Translations under genes and position numbers: made by a program
Part shown: positions 13,031-25,995 of the stretch, piece by piece
How the letters are laid out: every line of letters begins with the position of its first letter
Position numbering within the stretch: the first letter of the stretch is position 1
The notes under the pieces: generated by a model
Database searches by the model: none
What the model was told of the DNA's origin: nothing
The model's input: the letters and a program-made list of their open reading frames with translations, nothing else
Origin: Hemicentrotus pulcherrimus
Lineage: Eukaryota > Echinodermata > Echinoidea > Camarodonta > Strongylocentrotidae
DNA length: 48,304 nt
Direction of reading: 5' to 3'
NCBI GenBank assembly: GCA_003118195.1
Contig: BEXV01000090.1
Location: 455,383-503,686, forward strand

Positions 13031-14570
13031 TTCATAGAACTGTTTGTTCATTATCATTATTTTCTCTTAATCAAACAGTTATAGAATGTACTTCAAGAAG
13101 TTAAGCCCCCACATTTATCACCACAGGAGAACAACACTTGTTGAAAACAGCTCAAAGTAATTTTTCAATCATTTTCCTCCAAGACCGTACTCAAGTGATA
13201 AAGAAGCAATCTTGAGATAATCTTGACTGCCGTTGGGGATTTTAACTTGTTTCAGTGAAGAAGCCGTGAGTGAGAATCAGATGTCATGAAAAGCAGGATC
13301 AGGAATGAGCAGATTGAAAATCCCAAGGCGCCACACAAATCAATCCAATCAACCGCTGGATTATTTTAACAGAGTATTAAAACAATTTTCAAAAAATGCT
13401 ATTAGGATTTTGAAATGTATGTGAAAACCCCCCTAAGTCCACTTCTTGTCAGTCAGTTTTCTGATTATCAAAGCTATTTTTGAACTTATAGCCTTGAAGC
13501 TGTGAACAAGTGGAGTATTTCATTAGCCATGTTGATGAAATCTGTTGCTACTCTAGATTGTTTAATCTTTTATTATGTTAAGAAAAGAAATGGCACAATA
13601 AGGTTATCCAAATAAAGAACTTTGTGAATGTGGGTTACTTGAACATTGCTATTGAAGATGTAGGTGATCTTTTTATATAGTTTCGTATTCTTCCACCATA
13701 TTGATGTTATCTGAATTTGCCTTGATTGTCATTATGAGGTTGTATTGCATGTGTTGTGTAAGGTGAATAGTGTTATAAATTCATGAAACATCTCTAAACT
13801 AAAAAAATCTTTTCTTTTTCAGAGCTACATATTTTTCATTGCTTCTTATTCTTAACTATTTTCCCCCTGTCATATCCTGGTACTGTGTACATGCACATTT
13901 CAATCAAATTTTTTTTTTTCTGAGTATTTATGGGGGAAAAAAAGTCAGTCACAAAGTTAAATATTTATTTCAAAAATCTTGTTCTTCATCCATGATACTA
14001 AGAAATGGTCCATCGTGATGAAAAAACAAATTTTTATTTTATTTAGATATATATATGAACAAAATAACAATCACGATCTTAAATGTGATTAAACAAAAGC
14101 TATTTACCTTCATCCATAGTGCCAGGAAATTGTCCATTACTTCTAAAATAGCATACATGGGGGAATATTAAAATCTTAAACATTCTCAAGGGAAACTTTT
14201 TTTTCAAAACTCCAAATTTTGTATTGTATAAAGTACTAGTATAATGTCTAAGTTTTGAACAAATATGTAGATGGAAAGGATTGTTTTACTAATCAATTTG
14301 TTGTTTGCAGTAGAGACAGAATGAAAGATTGCAAAGAGAAAGTGGAAAACATGAACTAGAATGAGAGGTGAAAAAGAAGTAGAGTGAAATTAATCCCTTA
14401 TACTAGACTGTATTTTGAAGATATTGAGTAAGCAATTATCTAAATTACATGAGCTGTTCGTGTTAGTTTGGTATTTCTTACATGGTGCCTCGTAATTCTA
14501 ACCAAAGAGCCTTGGAAGATGTGTCCACACACCCACAATTTAGCTTCACAGATATTGTGTTTACACATCG

Positions 14571-14643
14571 TCTGTTGAGGTCCAGACGAGTGTTAACACT
14601 GTGTAACGTCATATGGGTTAACACCCTTCTGGCTCCAAACAGA
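14571..14643. repeat. Imperfect hairpin, GGAGCCAGAAGGG family
   Basis: The left arm has TCCAGACGAGTGTTAAC; the right arm GTTAACACCCTTCTGGCTCC is its imperfect complement. One of at least eight sites in the window sharing this arm sequence. Confidence 0.6.
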
Positions 14644-14684
14644 GGATAGGCTATACAGTGTAACAGATACATATAAACAGATAC

Positions 14685-14730
14685 AGAGTGCTAGAAGGAT
14701 GTTAACTCTAATGCCCTTATGACTCTCAAC
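14685..14730. repeat. Imperfect hairpin, GGAGCCAGAAGGG family
   Basis: The left arm GTGCTAGAAGGATGTTAACT and right arm TAATGCCCTTATGACTCT fold back with several mismatches. It lies about 40 bp after the previous family member, so the two may derive from one larger element. Confidence 0.5.
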
Positions 14731-14869
14731 AAACAAAGTAAGTTGTCAAAAGTGTCTGTTTTGCCACTTTGCTGTGGCTAAACCATTTTATGATTTTACC
14801 TTAGTTCAGATATAGGGTTCATATTCCCAGCTCACCGCAATTAGCGAAGGAACTACATTGTATATTTCA

Positions 14870-15420
14870 TAGTGAGTATGGTATGTTTACATCAGCAGTA
14901 GCTAGCATACTAGTTTGTATTATCTGAGAATGCTTGAAATCAGGATTGATTTTACATTTCAAGTAGGTACTACAGGGTAAGATCATATTTTCCTTAAAAG
15001 ATATGTCGACTTGCAGAGCTACAAACGTTGACATTAGTGTGTTCACATCAGCAGTAGCTAGCACATCAGGTAACACGTAGATACTTAAAAACCCTTTTAA
15101 TTCAAGTTTTAAGATTTCACCTTTTAATATAGACACTTCAAGTTGATTTATAAACATTGGTTTAGATACTCCCATGTAGATGCATGTATATAAAGAAAAG
15201 TGTTTTTACATCAGCAGTAGCTAGCAAAGTACTTTGAATTATCTAAGCCCCATCAGATTAAGTTTGCATGTATAATTTTGTTAGGCACAGGTTTTGAATA
15301 GCAAATGCACTAATAATGAATATCTATATCATTACCTAGTTGCAATTTAAGTAAAGTATGTCCATATCAGCATTAGATATCAGCAAAGAAGCTCAGACAA
15401 GCCCGTACCATTAAGTTAAA
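14870..15420. repeat. Degenerate tandem array, ~157-bp unit, about four copies
   Basis: The motif ACATCAGCAGTAGCTAGC recurs with its ATCAG core at 14891, 15047 and 15210, and a decayed version (ATATCAGCATTAGATATC) follows with its core at 15365. Spacing is about 155-163 bp. Other shared words, such as GTTTTACAT-type leaders and TTATCT downstream, support one repeated unit. A 102-codon minus-strand ORF across it shows the repeat as recurrent ATADVN and is not regarded as a gene. Confidence 0.65.
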
Positions 15421-15607
15421 GCTAAGTGGTAGTGAAAAATTTATTTGGGTGTGGTAGAGTATGTGATTATGTAGGAAGCCCATTCCCCCAAGTTTTAGTT
15501 TTGTATAACCTATGATATTGAGAAAGATATGGGATTAACTGTACAATGCCTCAACAGAATCCTTGAGACGTAACAATTTGCGACAAAAATAGAAATTGTG
15601 CCAATGT

Positions 15608-15755
15608 GACTGTTGAGGCATTAATCTTTAATTACACAGTATCTTGGATGTCACTTACAGCTGTGCACTGTTATTTATGTGGACTGTTGAGGCATTAATC
15701 TTTAATTACACAGTATCATGGATGTCACTTACAGCTGTACACTGTCATTTATCAA
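15608..15755. repeat. 74-bp tandem duplication
   Basis: Two adjacent copies starting GACTGTTGAGGCATTAATC at 15608 and 15682, differing at only a few positions over about 70 bp, so the duplication is recent. Confidence 0.85.
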
Positions 15756-16809
15756 CAGACTGCATAGTTTGTTGCTCATCAGCAAAATATATTTCAACTA
15801 GATATGGGAGGTTAAAAGACGTTGTAGAAGGTTGGAGTAATTTATTTTCCTTGGATGACATATACATGTATGTATCCATTTCATCCAAGGAAGGCCTAAA
15901 GTGAACTCTGGAAGTGTATTTTGTCTGTGAAAAGCCAGAAGGGTGGTTACACATATATGTAGTTGTTATCTTAGAGTAACACCTTTATCGCCTTCAACAG
16001 ATGTTTTTTCAATCACGCCTATTCTTGATCTCATGGGCCTATGCTAGGCCAAGTGTATGTTATTGTTATTTACTAGTTTTGCAAAAATTATCAAAGCGTT
16101 TGTTATTGTGAGCTCAGAACAATTGCATGTGATAGCTCAAGGAAATGGAAACATTAGCCACGTTTATGCTTCTTAGGTACAATTTCACTTGGACACCTGT
16201 GTTGCTCTGCCTAGCATTCCACACATGCTCTGAGGCGATCTGTTTCATTGCCTTGTTCTGCATGATTCATGCATTCCCTCTGCATGGCAAACATTTCAGC
16301 TCCATTGAATTTGAGACGCTTTGCTGTTCGTTCTCCCTAATTGCCTGATGCTGTTTTTTCCTAGTTCCCAATATCAGTACGGGTCTGCCTCATTTTATCT
16401 TTACCCCCTACTTTTCATTTCCCAGAAATGAAAGAGCTGAACACCTATAATGTCCTTGAAAAGCATTTTGATGTTTCTGACATCATCTAGTCCCACTTAC
16501 GTGATTCGTCGTTTCTGTTTTAATTATACCTGTGATTCATGAATTAGCACGCATCACTTGAACAATCTGTCTGTTCCCATGAAGTCTACTTTTGGATGCT
16601 TTCCTTCTTTGAGTGGAATCTTTAGTTGGTTGTTGGTAAATGTACACAGTTTCAGGAAGATATGTTTGTGCATTTACCCCCTGCTTTAAAGACAGTTCAA
16701 CAGTTATCATCAGTTTCTTCAAAATCTCATGTGATACCCAAGGGGAATGTTGAAATACAAATATATTTATACATTTTAGGGAAAAAAGTATAACTCTTCA
16801 CCGTGAAGA

Positions 16810-16872
16810 ATATTAACAATATTCCGCACATATAGCGCTTAATACAATGTCTCTAAGCGCTACAGATATACT
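16810..16872. repeat. Dispersed AGCGCTTAATAC repeat with hairpin
   Basis: TAGCGCTTA (16833) and TAAGCGCTA (ending 16862) form a 9-bp inverted pair around ATACAATGTCTC. The same consensus followed by ACAGATATA recurs at about 20695, 26687, 36060 and 44881, some copies carrying AAT tails. It is likely the end of a SINE, LINE or small DNA element. Confidence 0.6.
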
Positions 16873-18250
16873 ATTACCCTGGTCATTGGATTCAGTGCTT
16901 GCCTATTCTCTTCTCATCACAGAGAGTTCAACAGTTGGTAGTCTTCCATGTGAAAATCTCTACATTACCATGAATCGTGAGATGAGTAATAAACAAACTT
17001 GAAAACATTTCAAGATTATGATGAATCTAATTTCAAGATGGTATTTGAAAGCAGAACTCTTAGTCTTTTGACCTGTAGTTAAGCCCTGCAACTCTCTAAA
17101 AAAGAAGAGAGAGGAAAAATCCCCATGCATTTTCTTCATCAGTCTATGCATGCAATTTTCCTATAATGGGTTCAAACTACGTTTTTGCAGTATTTTGTTC
17201 TTGTTTTTTTAAATGTGATCACAATTATCGACACTTATTTTAGGTCAAGTGCTAAAAAGTGGTGGATATCATTTAGATATAAGGTCAACAGGTTCTCTTT
17301 CAACTGACTTTCCTTTACAATTACATGTACAGTACTTCATCTTGTAACAATATATTTGTTGATGATCATAGCGGACTTTTTCCTTTTTAAAATCTGGGAA
17401 AAGGGCACACTTGAATTACAGAATAACTGCGGATGGATTTTTAAAAAAAATTTCTGCTGAATCTTTTAGCTTGACCCATGCATAAGATCTGATTAGATCT
17501 TGAAAAAAACATGCATACCAGAAGGTCCCAGACAGAATAATTCTTCAAAGTATGATATTAGACTCTATGATGGTTAAAGTTGGGTAGTGGGAACACACCC
17601 CATTAAGCTCGTTGAACAGGAATGCCTGGCTTAATCCAAGGTGAAAGGAAATGAAGCAGATAGGCAAATAGTGAAAATAATTAATGAGGAGCCAAAATGG
17701 GTGGAGAATGTTGATAATTCCTCTGAAGGCTGCCTTTGAATAAACAGGAATGCCTCCAAGGTTTTATCCTCCAAATATTATATCATATGCAGCTGGGTAA
17801 CATAAGAGAAATAGTTACAATTCATCAAATATTGAATATTATACAATGAAAATGAAAATAACGCAAAGCTTACTTATAAAATAAGAATGATTTAAATGCA
17901 GCATTTGTTATGATTTGATCTTAATTGCCCATTTGACAAGCTAGTGATGTGTCTTTAGCATAAGGGGTAAATGAAACAATTTTTGGATTCTACAGAGCAT
18001 GTTTACAACACTCCACATGCCCCATCTTATAAACAGTATGACTGATGCAAACTGATGATATCAATTTGAAGTCTGCACTAATGGGATAAGAGTTTTGTAA
18101 GTTTGTGATTGATTAGAGAACTTCAAATCTTTTGATTGATCCAGATCAATCGCAACTCTTCACAGGGAAGGGCCCAGTCCTCCTGTTTTGTTTCTGATAT
18201 AGTGATGAAATATTGTTATGGCAAGTACATTAAGAATAGTCTTGTGATAT

Positions 18251-19038
18251 ACCCGACCGGTCATACTTTGTGAAATTATTTTGATATAATGTACATGTAT
18301 ATATTTGCTTATTTGTAAAATTGTTTTAAAAAAAAACATATCATATTCATACATGGATATGGAGATAAACATATGAGGATAAATTTCTTAATGGCCATTC
18401 TGTATGCATACTTTGGACAGCCTCATCTACATGTATAAAAGATAGTACCAGTGCATTCATATAGCCATAAAATGCAACCGTATGTGTTTGAAACTTAATC
18501 AGGAATTATATACATGTATCTTTTATTTTAAAAAAGTAATTCTCTCAAATGAGAGTGGTTAATTGAAAAGGATATTTCTTTATTCTTGTAGTTACAGTTA
18601 CCCTTACATTAATACAATTTTAATCAGTAAATTTAATGCAAATTAAACATGTACCTGACTGGTCATACTTTGTGAAATTATTTTGATATAATGTACATGT
18701 ATATATCTGTTTATTTGTAAAATTTTTTGAAAAAATCATATCATATTCATACATGGATATGGAGATAAACATATGAGGATAAATTTCTTAATGGCCATTC
18801 TGTATGCATACTTTGGACAGCCTCATCTACATGTATAAAAGATAGTACCAGGGCATTCATATAGTTGTATGTGTTTGAAACTTAATCAGGAATTATATAC
18901 ATGTACATGTATCTTTTGTTTGAAAAAAGTCATTCTCTCAAATGAGAGTGGTTGAAAAGGATATTTCTTTATTCTTGTACTTACAGTTACCCTTACATGA
19001 ATACAATTTTAATCAGTAAATTTAAAGCAAATTAAACA
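18251..19038. repeat. ~400-bp tandem duplication
   Basis: Copy 1 (18251-18652) begins ACCCGACCGGTCATACTTTG and copy 2 (18653-19038) begins ACCTGACTGGTCATACTTTG. They are nearly identical throughout, with a short deletion of about 15 bp in copy 2 (after CATTCATATAG) and an extra ACATGT in copy 2. No coding potential was seen. Confidence 0.9.
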
Positions 19039-19724
19039 GGATATCTCCCTCTGGTGTGTCTATTTAACTAAAACAACAGGATGTTTGTTGTGGGAAAAAT
19101 GTGTGTATTAGGAGAAAGTAAGTAAGAAGAGAAAAATATTCAGAGACACTCATGCAAAATGATGCACTCAGGCTATATTGAAGAGACCATCATATCAGCA
19201 ATTCTGATATTAGCTTTCTTTCCATGCAAAGTCCATCAGCTTAAAATGATACAACAGGAAATTATGCCTGTTGGGGGTTTACATGTTTTTCTCAGCAAAG
19301 ATGTACATGACCCAAAAGTTTTTGCCCTTTTGTGAGCAGTTGTTACAAAAGTTGTATTGCTAATGACTAAGCATGTTCAATGTAATTTTTTCTTGTCTTT
19401 CAAAAGATTATTTGAAATGATCTATTGTAAAACTGAAGAGCTGATTTAGTTTATGCCCAAATTTCTGTCATATATATATTACTTGACAGTGGAATTAACA
19501 GATTTTAATATTTGAAGTTTTAGCAAGATGTACATGTACATGTACTGCATATAAGGTGAATCTATAAAAAGTCTTGTTACACGTTTCAGCTTTATGGTAG
19601 CTGCACAATCACGGCATTTAAATCTTTTGATATGTGGATCCTTTACACAGGCAAAGAGTATTTAAACATGAGTATCATGTAAACTCTAGCATTTTCTAGA
19701 TTAAAAAGTCATCTCCTCGTATCC

Positions 19725-20093
19725 CTAGTACAATGACATCAATTCACCTCCCCTTGCCCCACCATTGATGAAGTCAGTCACGGAGAAGGTGTAAATATTG
19801 TATCGCTCCCCCAAACGGGAAGCGTTTCCTTCATACAGAGCACGGTATCGTGTAACTGATAGCCCTATCCAGTTCACACCGTCTTCCCAAAAAGTGCAGG
19901 TGGTTTTTCTCGGTTCACCGCGAAGAACGGCCAAATACCGCGCCTTTTCTGGCCCTGGTGTGAAGAATCGATTGTCACGCTGCGTCTTCTTGTCGTTGTT
20001 GTGTGGGCAGACCAGGCTGTGTCTTGTCACTCGCTCAAAGTCAATTTTACCAGATGATTTGTTAGAGCCGGAGCCTCCTCCCCAGATGCTCAT
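19725..20093 (-). CDS. Intact antisense ORF of 122 codons nested in the intron, unrecognised
   Basis: This minus-strand frame starts at ATG (MSIWGGGSGSNKSSGK) with in-frame stops (TAG, TGA) just upstream and ends in TAG after a C-terminal MSLY. It is markedly richer in G+C and CpG than its surroundings, with varied codons and no low-complexity bias. It has aromatic-rich segments such as TFWEDGVNWIGLSVTRYRAL and YNIYTFSVTDFINGG and a basic middle. There is no signal peptide, membrane span or known motif. It may be a single-exon gene, a first exon using a donor near 19744 (GGGGAG|GTGAAT), or a retroposed or transposon-derived fragment. Its orientation opposes the host gene. I do not recognise a function. 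Confidence 0.5.
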   Translation of the reverse strand: MSIWGGGSGSNKSSGKIDFERVTRHSLVCPHNNDKKTQRDNRFFTPGPEKARYLAVLRGEPRKTTCTFWEDGVNWIGLSVTRYRALYEGNASRLGERYNIYTFSVTDFINGGARGGELMSLY

Positions 20094-20694
20094 TAATCAC
20101 TAGAGATTCAGTGATAATACCTCATTGGCTTGTTTTCGCTTGAAATTGAGAACCTTACAGTGTACATGTGTGCAGCAGCTTGTTGAATTTTGTAGGTGTA
20201 TTACATGTACATGTTCAGCAGCAATTGCAAATTGATGAATGCTGTGTGCATTTACAATATAGTCAGTGAAGTGGAAAATAAATGTCATTTGTGCTATTAG
20301 CAAACTCATCCAATTTCATAATATATTCTTGTTCCTAGGATACTTTCATGATATACGCTGTAAGATGATCGATTGATAAACAATTTTGGCTAATGGATAT
20401 GCTTTATACATGGTGTTTTTCTAGCTAGACACATAATTTGTTTCTATATTTACAATTTACATCACATAGTTTATTGATTCAGTCTACAGAATAAATGTAT
20501 TGAACAAATACTGTGAACAGACATCTTAAAAAGATGACTGTCTGTTTGCTGACTCCATAAAAAATGACATGTAGTTTTATATTTTGTTATGGTGATGTAA
20601 AAAGACTATAATTTTTAAGTCTTTGTATACTGGAAATTTGTTGGCTAACACACTTCTATGTTTTGAATGTTGAAACTTGTCTTAATACTCTTCA

Positions 20695-20766
20695 AATTGA
20701 ACACCTCGAGGGTTATTTGTATTAAGCGCTATATAAAAATTAAATATTATTATTATTATTATTATG
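20695..20766. repeat. AGCGCTTAATAC repeat with (ATT)n tail, reverse orientation
   Basis: GTATTAAGCGCTATATAAA followed by about seven ATT units. On the minus strand this aligns with the family seen at 44881, including CCTCGAGGTG against CCTCGAAGTG. Confidence 0.6.
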
Positions 20767-22138
20767 ATGATGCAAATGCCATTCTTGAAACAGTACAAGC
20801 CTTTATTTTAAATGATTTTTAACACAGGTAGGGCACACCGTTCAAGTATGCTCTCCTTTCCACTAGTCTTGTCAGAGAACCTTAGACAAGGTGCTGACCT
20901 GTCGGTTCAAACACATAGAGATAATAGTGCAAGGACCCCTACATGTAGTACAAGTCACAGAACAGTAAAACTTGATCAGCTTTGCCATGAGAATTGGAAC
21001 AAGGTAATGAGATGGGTGTACTTGTCTAGATTCTTGAAGGCTGAACACGTGTCCCATCAAATTTGTTGCGCAGTCTGAAGAATTTGAGACAAATGATCAT
21101 GCGTGGTGATGTGTAACACGGAGAGGCTGTGTGATGCTATCTTATTATCCTAATGAAGTCAGTGGAGAGAGAGGTGAAAAGAGGGAACAGAGAAAGACAT
21201 ATAATTCAGAGTGAGGGAGAGAAGAAGAAAGAGAAAAAATTACAGATAGTAAAAAAACAAGCATCATATTGAAAGTGTTAGTTTGTGAAAGAAGACTAAG
21301 GACAATCTGATATAGTTATCTAATCATAAAAAAGACAGTCATTCAATAAGCAAGAAATAAGAAACAAACCAAAAAATATCCACAGTGTTTTTTTTTTTAG
21401 AGCATAAAAATCATTTAAAAACAGTTATTACTTTACACAATTTTTATATACTCCAACTACATGTATAGTGCATAGCGATAGATATCAAGTTATATCCACA
21501 TCTTGATTACCAAGCCAATCATCTCAAATCTGGAGACCTAATTGAGAGGGAACGGTAATGTAATACACCCAATTATTAATTTGGAAATAATATGCATGCA
21601 ATACGCATCATGTGATGACGTGACAGTGTTGAGCTCTCCCTCGGTATGCCTGCAGGCATAATTAATGTCGATAGTAGAATTCAGAGAATGTTAGATCAGT
21701 GGTAGTTTTATTCATTAAATACTTGTCAGAATTATACTTTCAATATAGCTCAAGATAACAAATATTAACTCTGATAAATAAATTGTGAACCAAATTTGGA
21801 TGTAAAAGTTTGCACTCTGTCTAGATGCAGGATATTAGATATTTGAAAAGATAGGATTGAAAAGATAGGATAGAAAAAATGTACATGTAGGTGCTTTTGT
21901 TATTCTACTAGCAGTTGCAGCATATTGATTTGCTCAAGGGAATATTGTCCTTGCATTAAACATTAAAGATACACAAGATGTTTTTCATCGCACATTAGTT
22001 TAGCCTGTAGGATGTTGTCATTCAATTTGTTTTAAGTTACCCTCATTAACTTTTGACTATGTACTAAATGGAGGGTAAAAAGCAGGAGCTCTTCAGTGAC
22101 CCCCGTGAAGGTACATGTAGCTTCTAATTTGTGCATGA

Positions 22139-22182
22139 TTGGGAAAATAAACACTTTGAATTGGGAAAATAAACACTTTGAA
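22139..22182. repeat. 22-bp tandem duplication
   Basis: Two exact copies of TGGGAAAATAAACACTTTGA plus flanking bases, head to tail. Confidence 0.85.
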
Positions 22183-24836
22183 TTTAATTTTGATCTGCTT
22201 TGCTAAAATAATGTGCAAGTTCATTACATGTATATGATTGCAGAGAATTAATAAAAATAATCCAAAGCCCTTTTAAATTGAGCCTATTGAACATGATGAA
22301 TATCATGAACAAGTGATGTATTATCGGATTCATATCTATAGGTAATAAGAAAGTTGGAATTACATTTGAGTATATTTCTTGAAAGCCTTTTTAATCATCT
22401 TTCATATGTAAAATAGGTTAGAGAACAATGTCGTGAGTTATTCTTTGGTCCTCCCCCCCCCCCTTCAAGAACATACTTTCACTGTTAAGTGTGACATGAG
22501 GCTTTGTGGACATTCTTCATAGAAGGCGTGAAGTTGTGAAGCATCCGAACAAGAGCACCTGTATCAACACCAAACCAGTTATCTATCATTTCGCTGGGTG
22601 ACAAGGAGCATTTCTATATATACCATTGTAGATCTTATGGAAGTGTTGAACGTGAGGAAGAACACGCAGAGGTGTTGCTGGTATATCACAGTTTCACTTG
22701 GAAGATATATATGAGAATTTTTTTACAAATGTAGTTTCGATCAGCTTGATGAGAAGCCAAAAGCAATGACTCCACTTCAATCTGCCCATAAATGCATCTC
22801 TTTATAATCCCGAAATCTATACTTGGTTTGTTAAAATACATAAAATGAACACTTTTTAGTTATATTACACATGTTCTAATGACACCTGCTCTTATTGACC
22901 TTATTGACCTTATTCCTACATTCATAGCTTTTACCCAGAATCCCAGTGGCATCAAGTTATAATCAAAGGTGTAATGTGTGATTGTTGTTGTTGTTGTTGC
23001 ATACTTTTAAGAACATTTGCCATAACATATGACCCTTTTTTGCATAAAAGAGCTTTATTCCTGTCATAGTTTCATAGTTTTTTTGACAAAAGAAAAAGTA
23101 AATGCTGAATTGCCTTTTCTACAAGAATGTTTGTATTTGTTCATATCTATACCCCTACAATGCAAGCATACATGTTCGCATGTTGCTGCTAGTGAGACAT
23201 TATATAAGGCTTTATAATTTATTCTCTCCTTTAAAGTAGGCTTACAGATCATGGACTGAACAATGTCAAGCCAATAACTGTAATGTCCTCTTCAATCACC
23301 CTAATTGTGCATGAGTATATCTACATTTTAGATACAGTGCAATTTAAAGTGGTGCACTTCATCATACATTGCTTACCACTCCATACTTAGCTATATATGT
23401 GAACATCCATCTAACTATCAGTCATACTAGTTTCATCGTTGGCTATGAAATAATAAGGATTATTTCAATTGTGCATTGGATGAGCACTCTATTTTAACTG
23501 GACATTTTTTCCTAGATCGGACAAATCCCCAAACAAGCTAGCTCATAGCTCTGAAATTGGAATTGATACTCACAAGTAAAGCATCGGCTTGAATAAGTAA
23601 TCTCCCACCCACTCGATCCAGATTAATTTCAATCCTACATTCATTTGCCTCATTAAGTGCAAACAGTTTAATCTAACTTGGCAAATTGAAAATATATTGA
23701 CCATTTCATGATGTGCTCACAGAGGAAATCATTTCATTTGGAGGAAATAAAAGCTGGAGTCTGTATCACGTGATGCAGATTACATGTATGTTAACAAAAG
23801 TTGAAGAGGTGACTTTGTAAGAGGAATATCCAATTAGATTTCTTTGAGCGAGCCGAATGGAAATGGGAATCACATTGATAGGAATAATATTGATGTTGAA
23901 GAGATTGCCCATTAGTGTAATGAAGCATGTTACTTAATGCAGACGTCAGTTGCAGTCAGGAAAAATGAATTCTGATTTGATGAATAGAGCTGTAGATAAC
24001 TTGCACATGAGTGGATATGATCAATTGCTGGAAATCACATTCAATAAATATTGGCTAATTGATCGATGTGACCTGTGCGCTAATTTTCACAGTATTCTGT
24101 GACAAATGAATGTAGATGATTTCTGTATTATCGTGTGACCTGTTAAGGGAATGGAAAGCAAGGAGAGATTAATTCTAAGTACATGTACATATTGTGTAGT
24201 GTGTGATAAGAAGGATATATCATTTGGCATGTATTGTATGTTCTATGTACTTCCTCAGCCTGCATATTGAAATTGATGGGGCTCCAAAATATCAAGCATG
24301 AATAAATAAGACATATAGAATAAAAATACATGTTATGAGGTAAATGGTTTCACCTACATTTCGTCAGGATTAAAATCTGTACCTGAAGAAGCTCTATAAC
24401 ATTGCCAAATTATGAAATTCAATATAGGCCTTTGTGTACGTGTATTTGGAACACTTATCTTTCTAGTCTTTAGTGAATTTTCCTTTGAAAAATGGTATAC
24501 ATGTATGCTTTGTTCAGGAATATTGATAAAGCAGATATCCTAGCTATTTCAGATTCAGGGGGAGGAGGAGTTCCCTTTTTATCACAGTGGGCTCTTGCCT
24601 TGATTTTAATTTGTTTTAAATTTGTTTTAAACTTCACAATGTTGAATCATGTGGTCCCTTCGGCTTCCTTTGGAATATTTAAATTATGTTCATGCCCCTG
24701 TACCCCAGTTCACTTAGTCTTGCCTGTCATTTACTCCCAATTGGCATTGTGATAACAAAAGCTACAAGCTGCAAGCAAAAACTTTTGGCTTTTATCAGAT
24801 TCAGCCGTTTCGTCAGAAGTTTGTATTAAACCAATT

Positions 24837-24862
24837 TCCTACACAACACAACACAACAAAAA
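24837..24862. repeat. (ACAAC)n microsatellite
   Basis: Short run of ACAAC units followed by AAAAAACACAAATGAAAT. Confidence 0.7.
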
Positions 24863-24914
24863 ACACAAATGAAATAAACCTATCTCTGGAGTGTGGTTTC
24901 TTCAAATACATGTA

Positions 24915-25135
24915 TAGGCAGAAGCTTCACCGGTTTTTGAAGTGTAAATGTTTGCTCTCAAAACACCTCACTTTGGTTGCTAAGGGTACCACCAAGTGGT
25001 GCATGTGCCCAACTCACCCCCAAAACAGAAATATTAAACACAGACGCTTTCTTCAGGATTTTTTCAGTAGTGTAAATAGCATTTTAAAAAGTTTTTTTTC
25101 CGGCTGTGTAAATTTGCCTATTGATGTTCTTAAAG
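24915..25135. repeat. Dispersed repeat copy related to 29335-29560
   Basis: It shares in the same order AGTGTAAATG, GTGGTGCATG, ACTCACC, CAGTAGTGTAAATAG and GTGTAAAT-TGCCTA with the segment at 29335-29560, at reduced identity. It covers an 87-codon ORF (24910-25173) that is therefore unlikely to be a gene. Confidence 0.5.
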
Positions 25136-25890
25136 AGATATTGTTGAAGCAGTATCTTGGAGACTTTAAGTAAACAACAAGAGTAACAGCTGACTAAAAG
25201 GAATTATAGAGTAATTTAATGCTCAACAATATGAGAAATATAAATCAGAACTTAGATGAGGACAGATGCACCGAGGTATTTATGATCATAACAATAATTT
25301 CTGAATCTGTCATTATGTTGTAAAGTGGGAATGATTGCTCTGGTGCCAGTCTTATAAAGAACTTTATGAGATGAGAGAGATAGAGAGGAAAGGATGATAT
25401 CGAGAGTTTTTTTTCTTCAAAAGTTTTATGAATTTGGTACATGTATACAAGATTTCTGTTTTGCATGACAGATGACTCATTCCTCGCTATCATGGTATTT
25501 GTGGGTAGATAATAATGTAAATCTGTTTTAGATGCACACAAACAAATCGTTTTCATCAAGAAATGCTTTTGAAACATTAAAAGGATGCTACATTCATGTT
25601 AGATTGTGATGAAATTCACAATTACGGTAAGAGAATAAGTGTTATTCTTTGAGGTTTTTGCAACCAAAATTTTAAGGATGAAATTTGTATTAATTGTATA
25701 GAATGGAATATGTTAAAGATACTTTCATTAACCGTTGACTTACATGTAATACTTTACTGTGTGCTTGAAATCTAAGTGAATCTGTGAGTGTTTTAGATTT
25801 GTGAACTTTTACACCTTGATATCATTTTTAATCACAATGGACACAACACTACATTTTTGCACTTCACAAAAGTCTCTGATTTTATACAGT

Positions 25891-25995
25891 AATTCGTCCC
25901 TATTTTCACGAAGTGACGGTAGTGAGGAAAATCGTAACGCAAAGTGAATGCAATTTTGTTTCACTACCGTCACTTCGTGAAAACAGCGACGAATT
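25891..25995. mobile_element. 105-bp fold-back element
   Basis: The left arm 25891-25925 and right arm 25961-25995 are reverse complements over 35 bp with two mismatches (core TTCACGAAGTGACGGTAGTG), separated by a 35-nt loop. Such symmetrical units are typical of tiny MITEs or fold-back elements. On either strand the transcript would form a stable hairpin. Confidence 0.75.

Noticed and set aside
14867..15175. 102-codon minus-strand ORF with repeated ATADVN
   Set aside because: The repetition reflects the ~157-bp tandem array rather than a protein repeat.
14870..15420. Regularly spaced repeats that might suggest a CRISPR array
   Set aside because: Unit spacing is about 157 bp, the repeats are degenerate and the DNA is eukaryotic.
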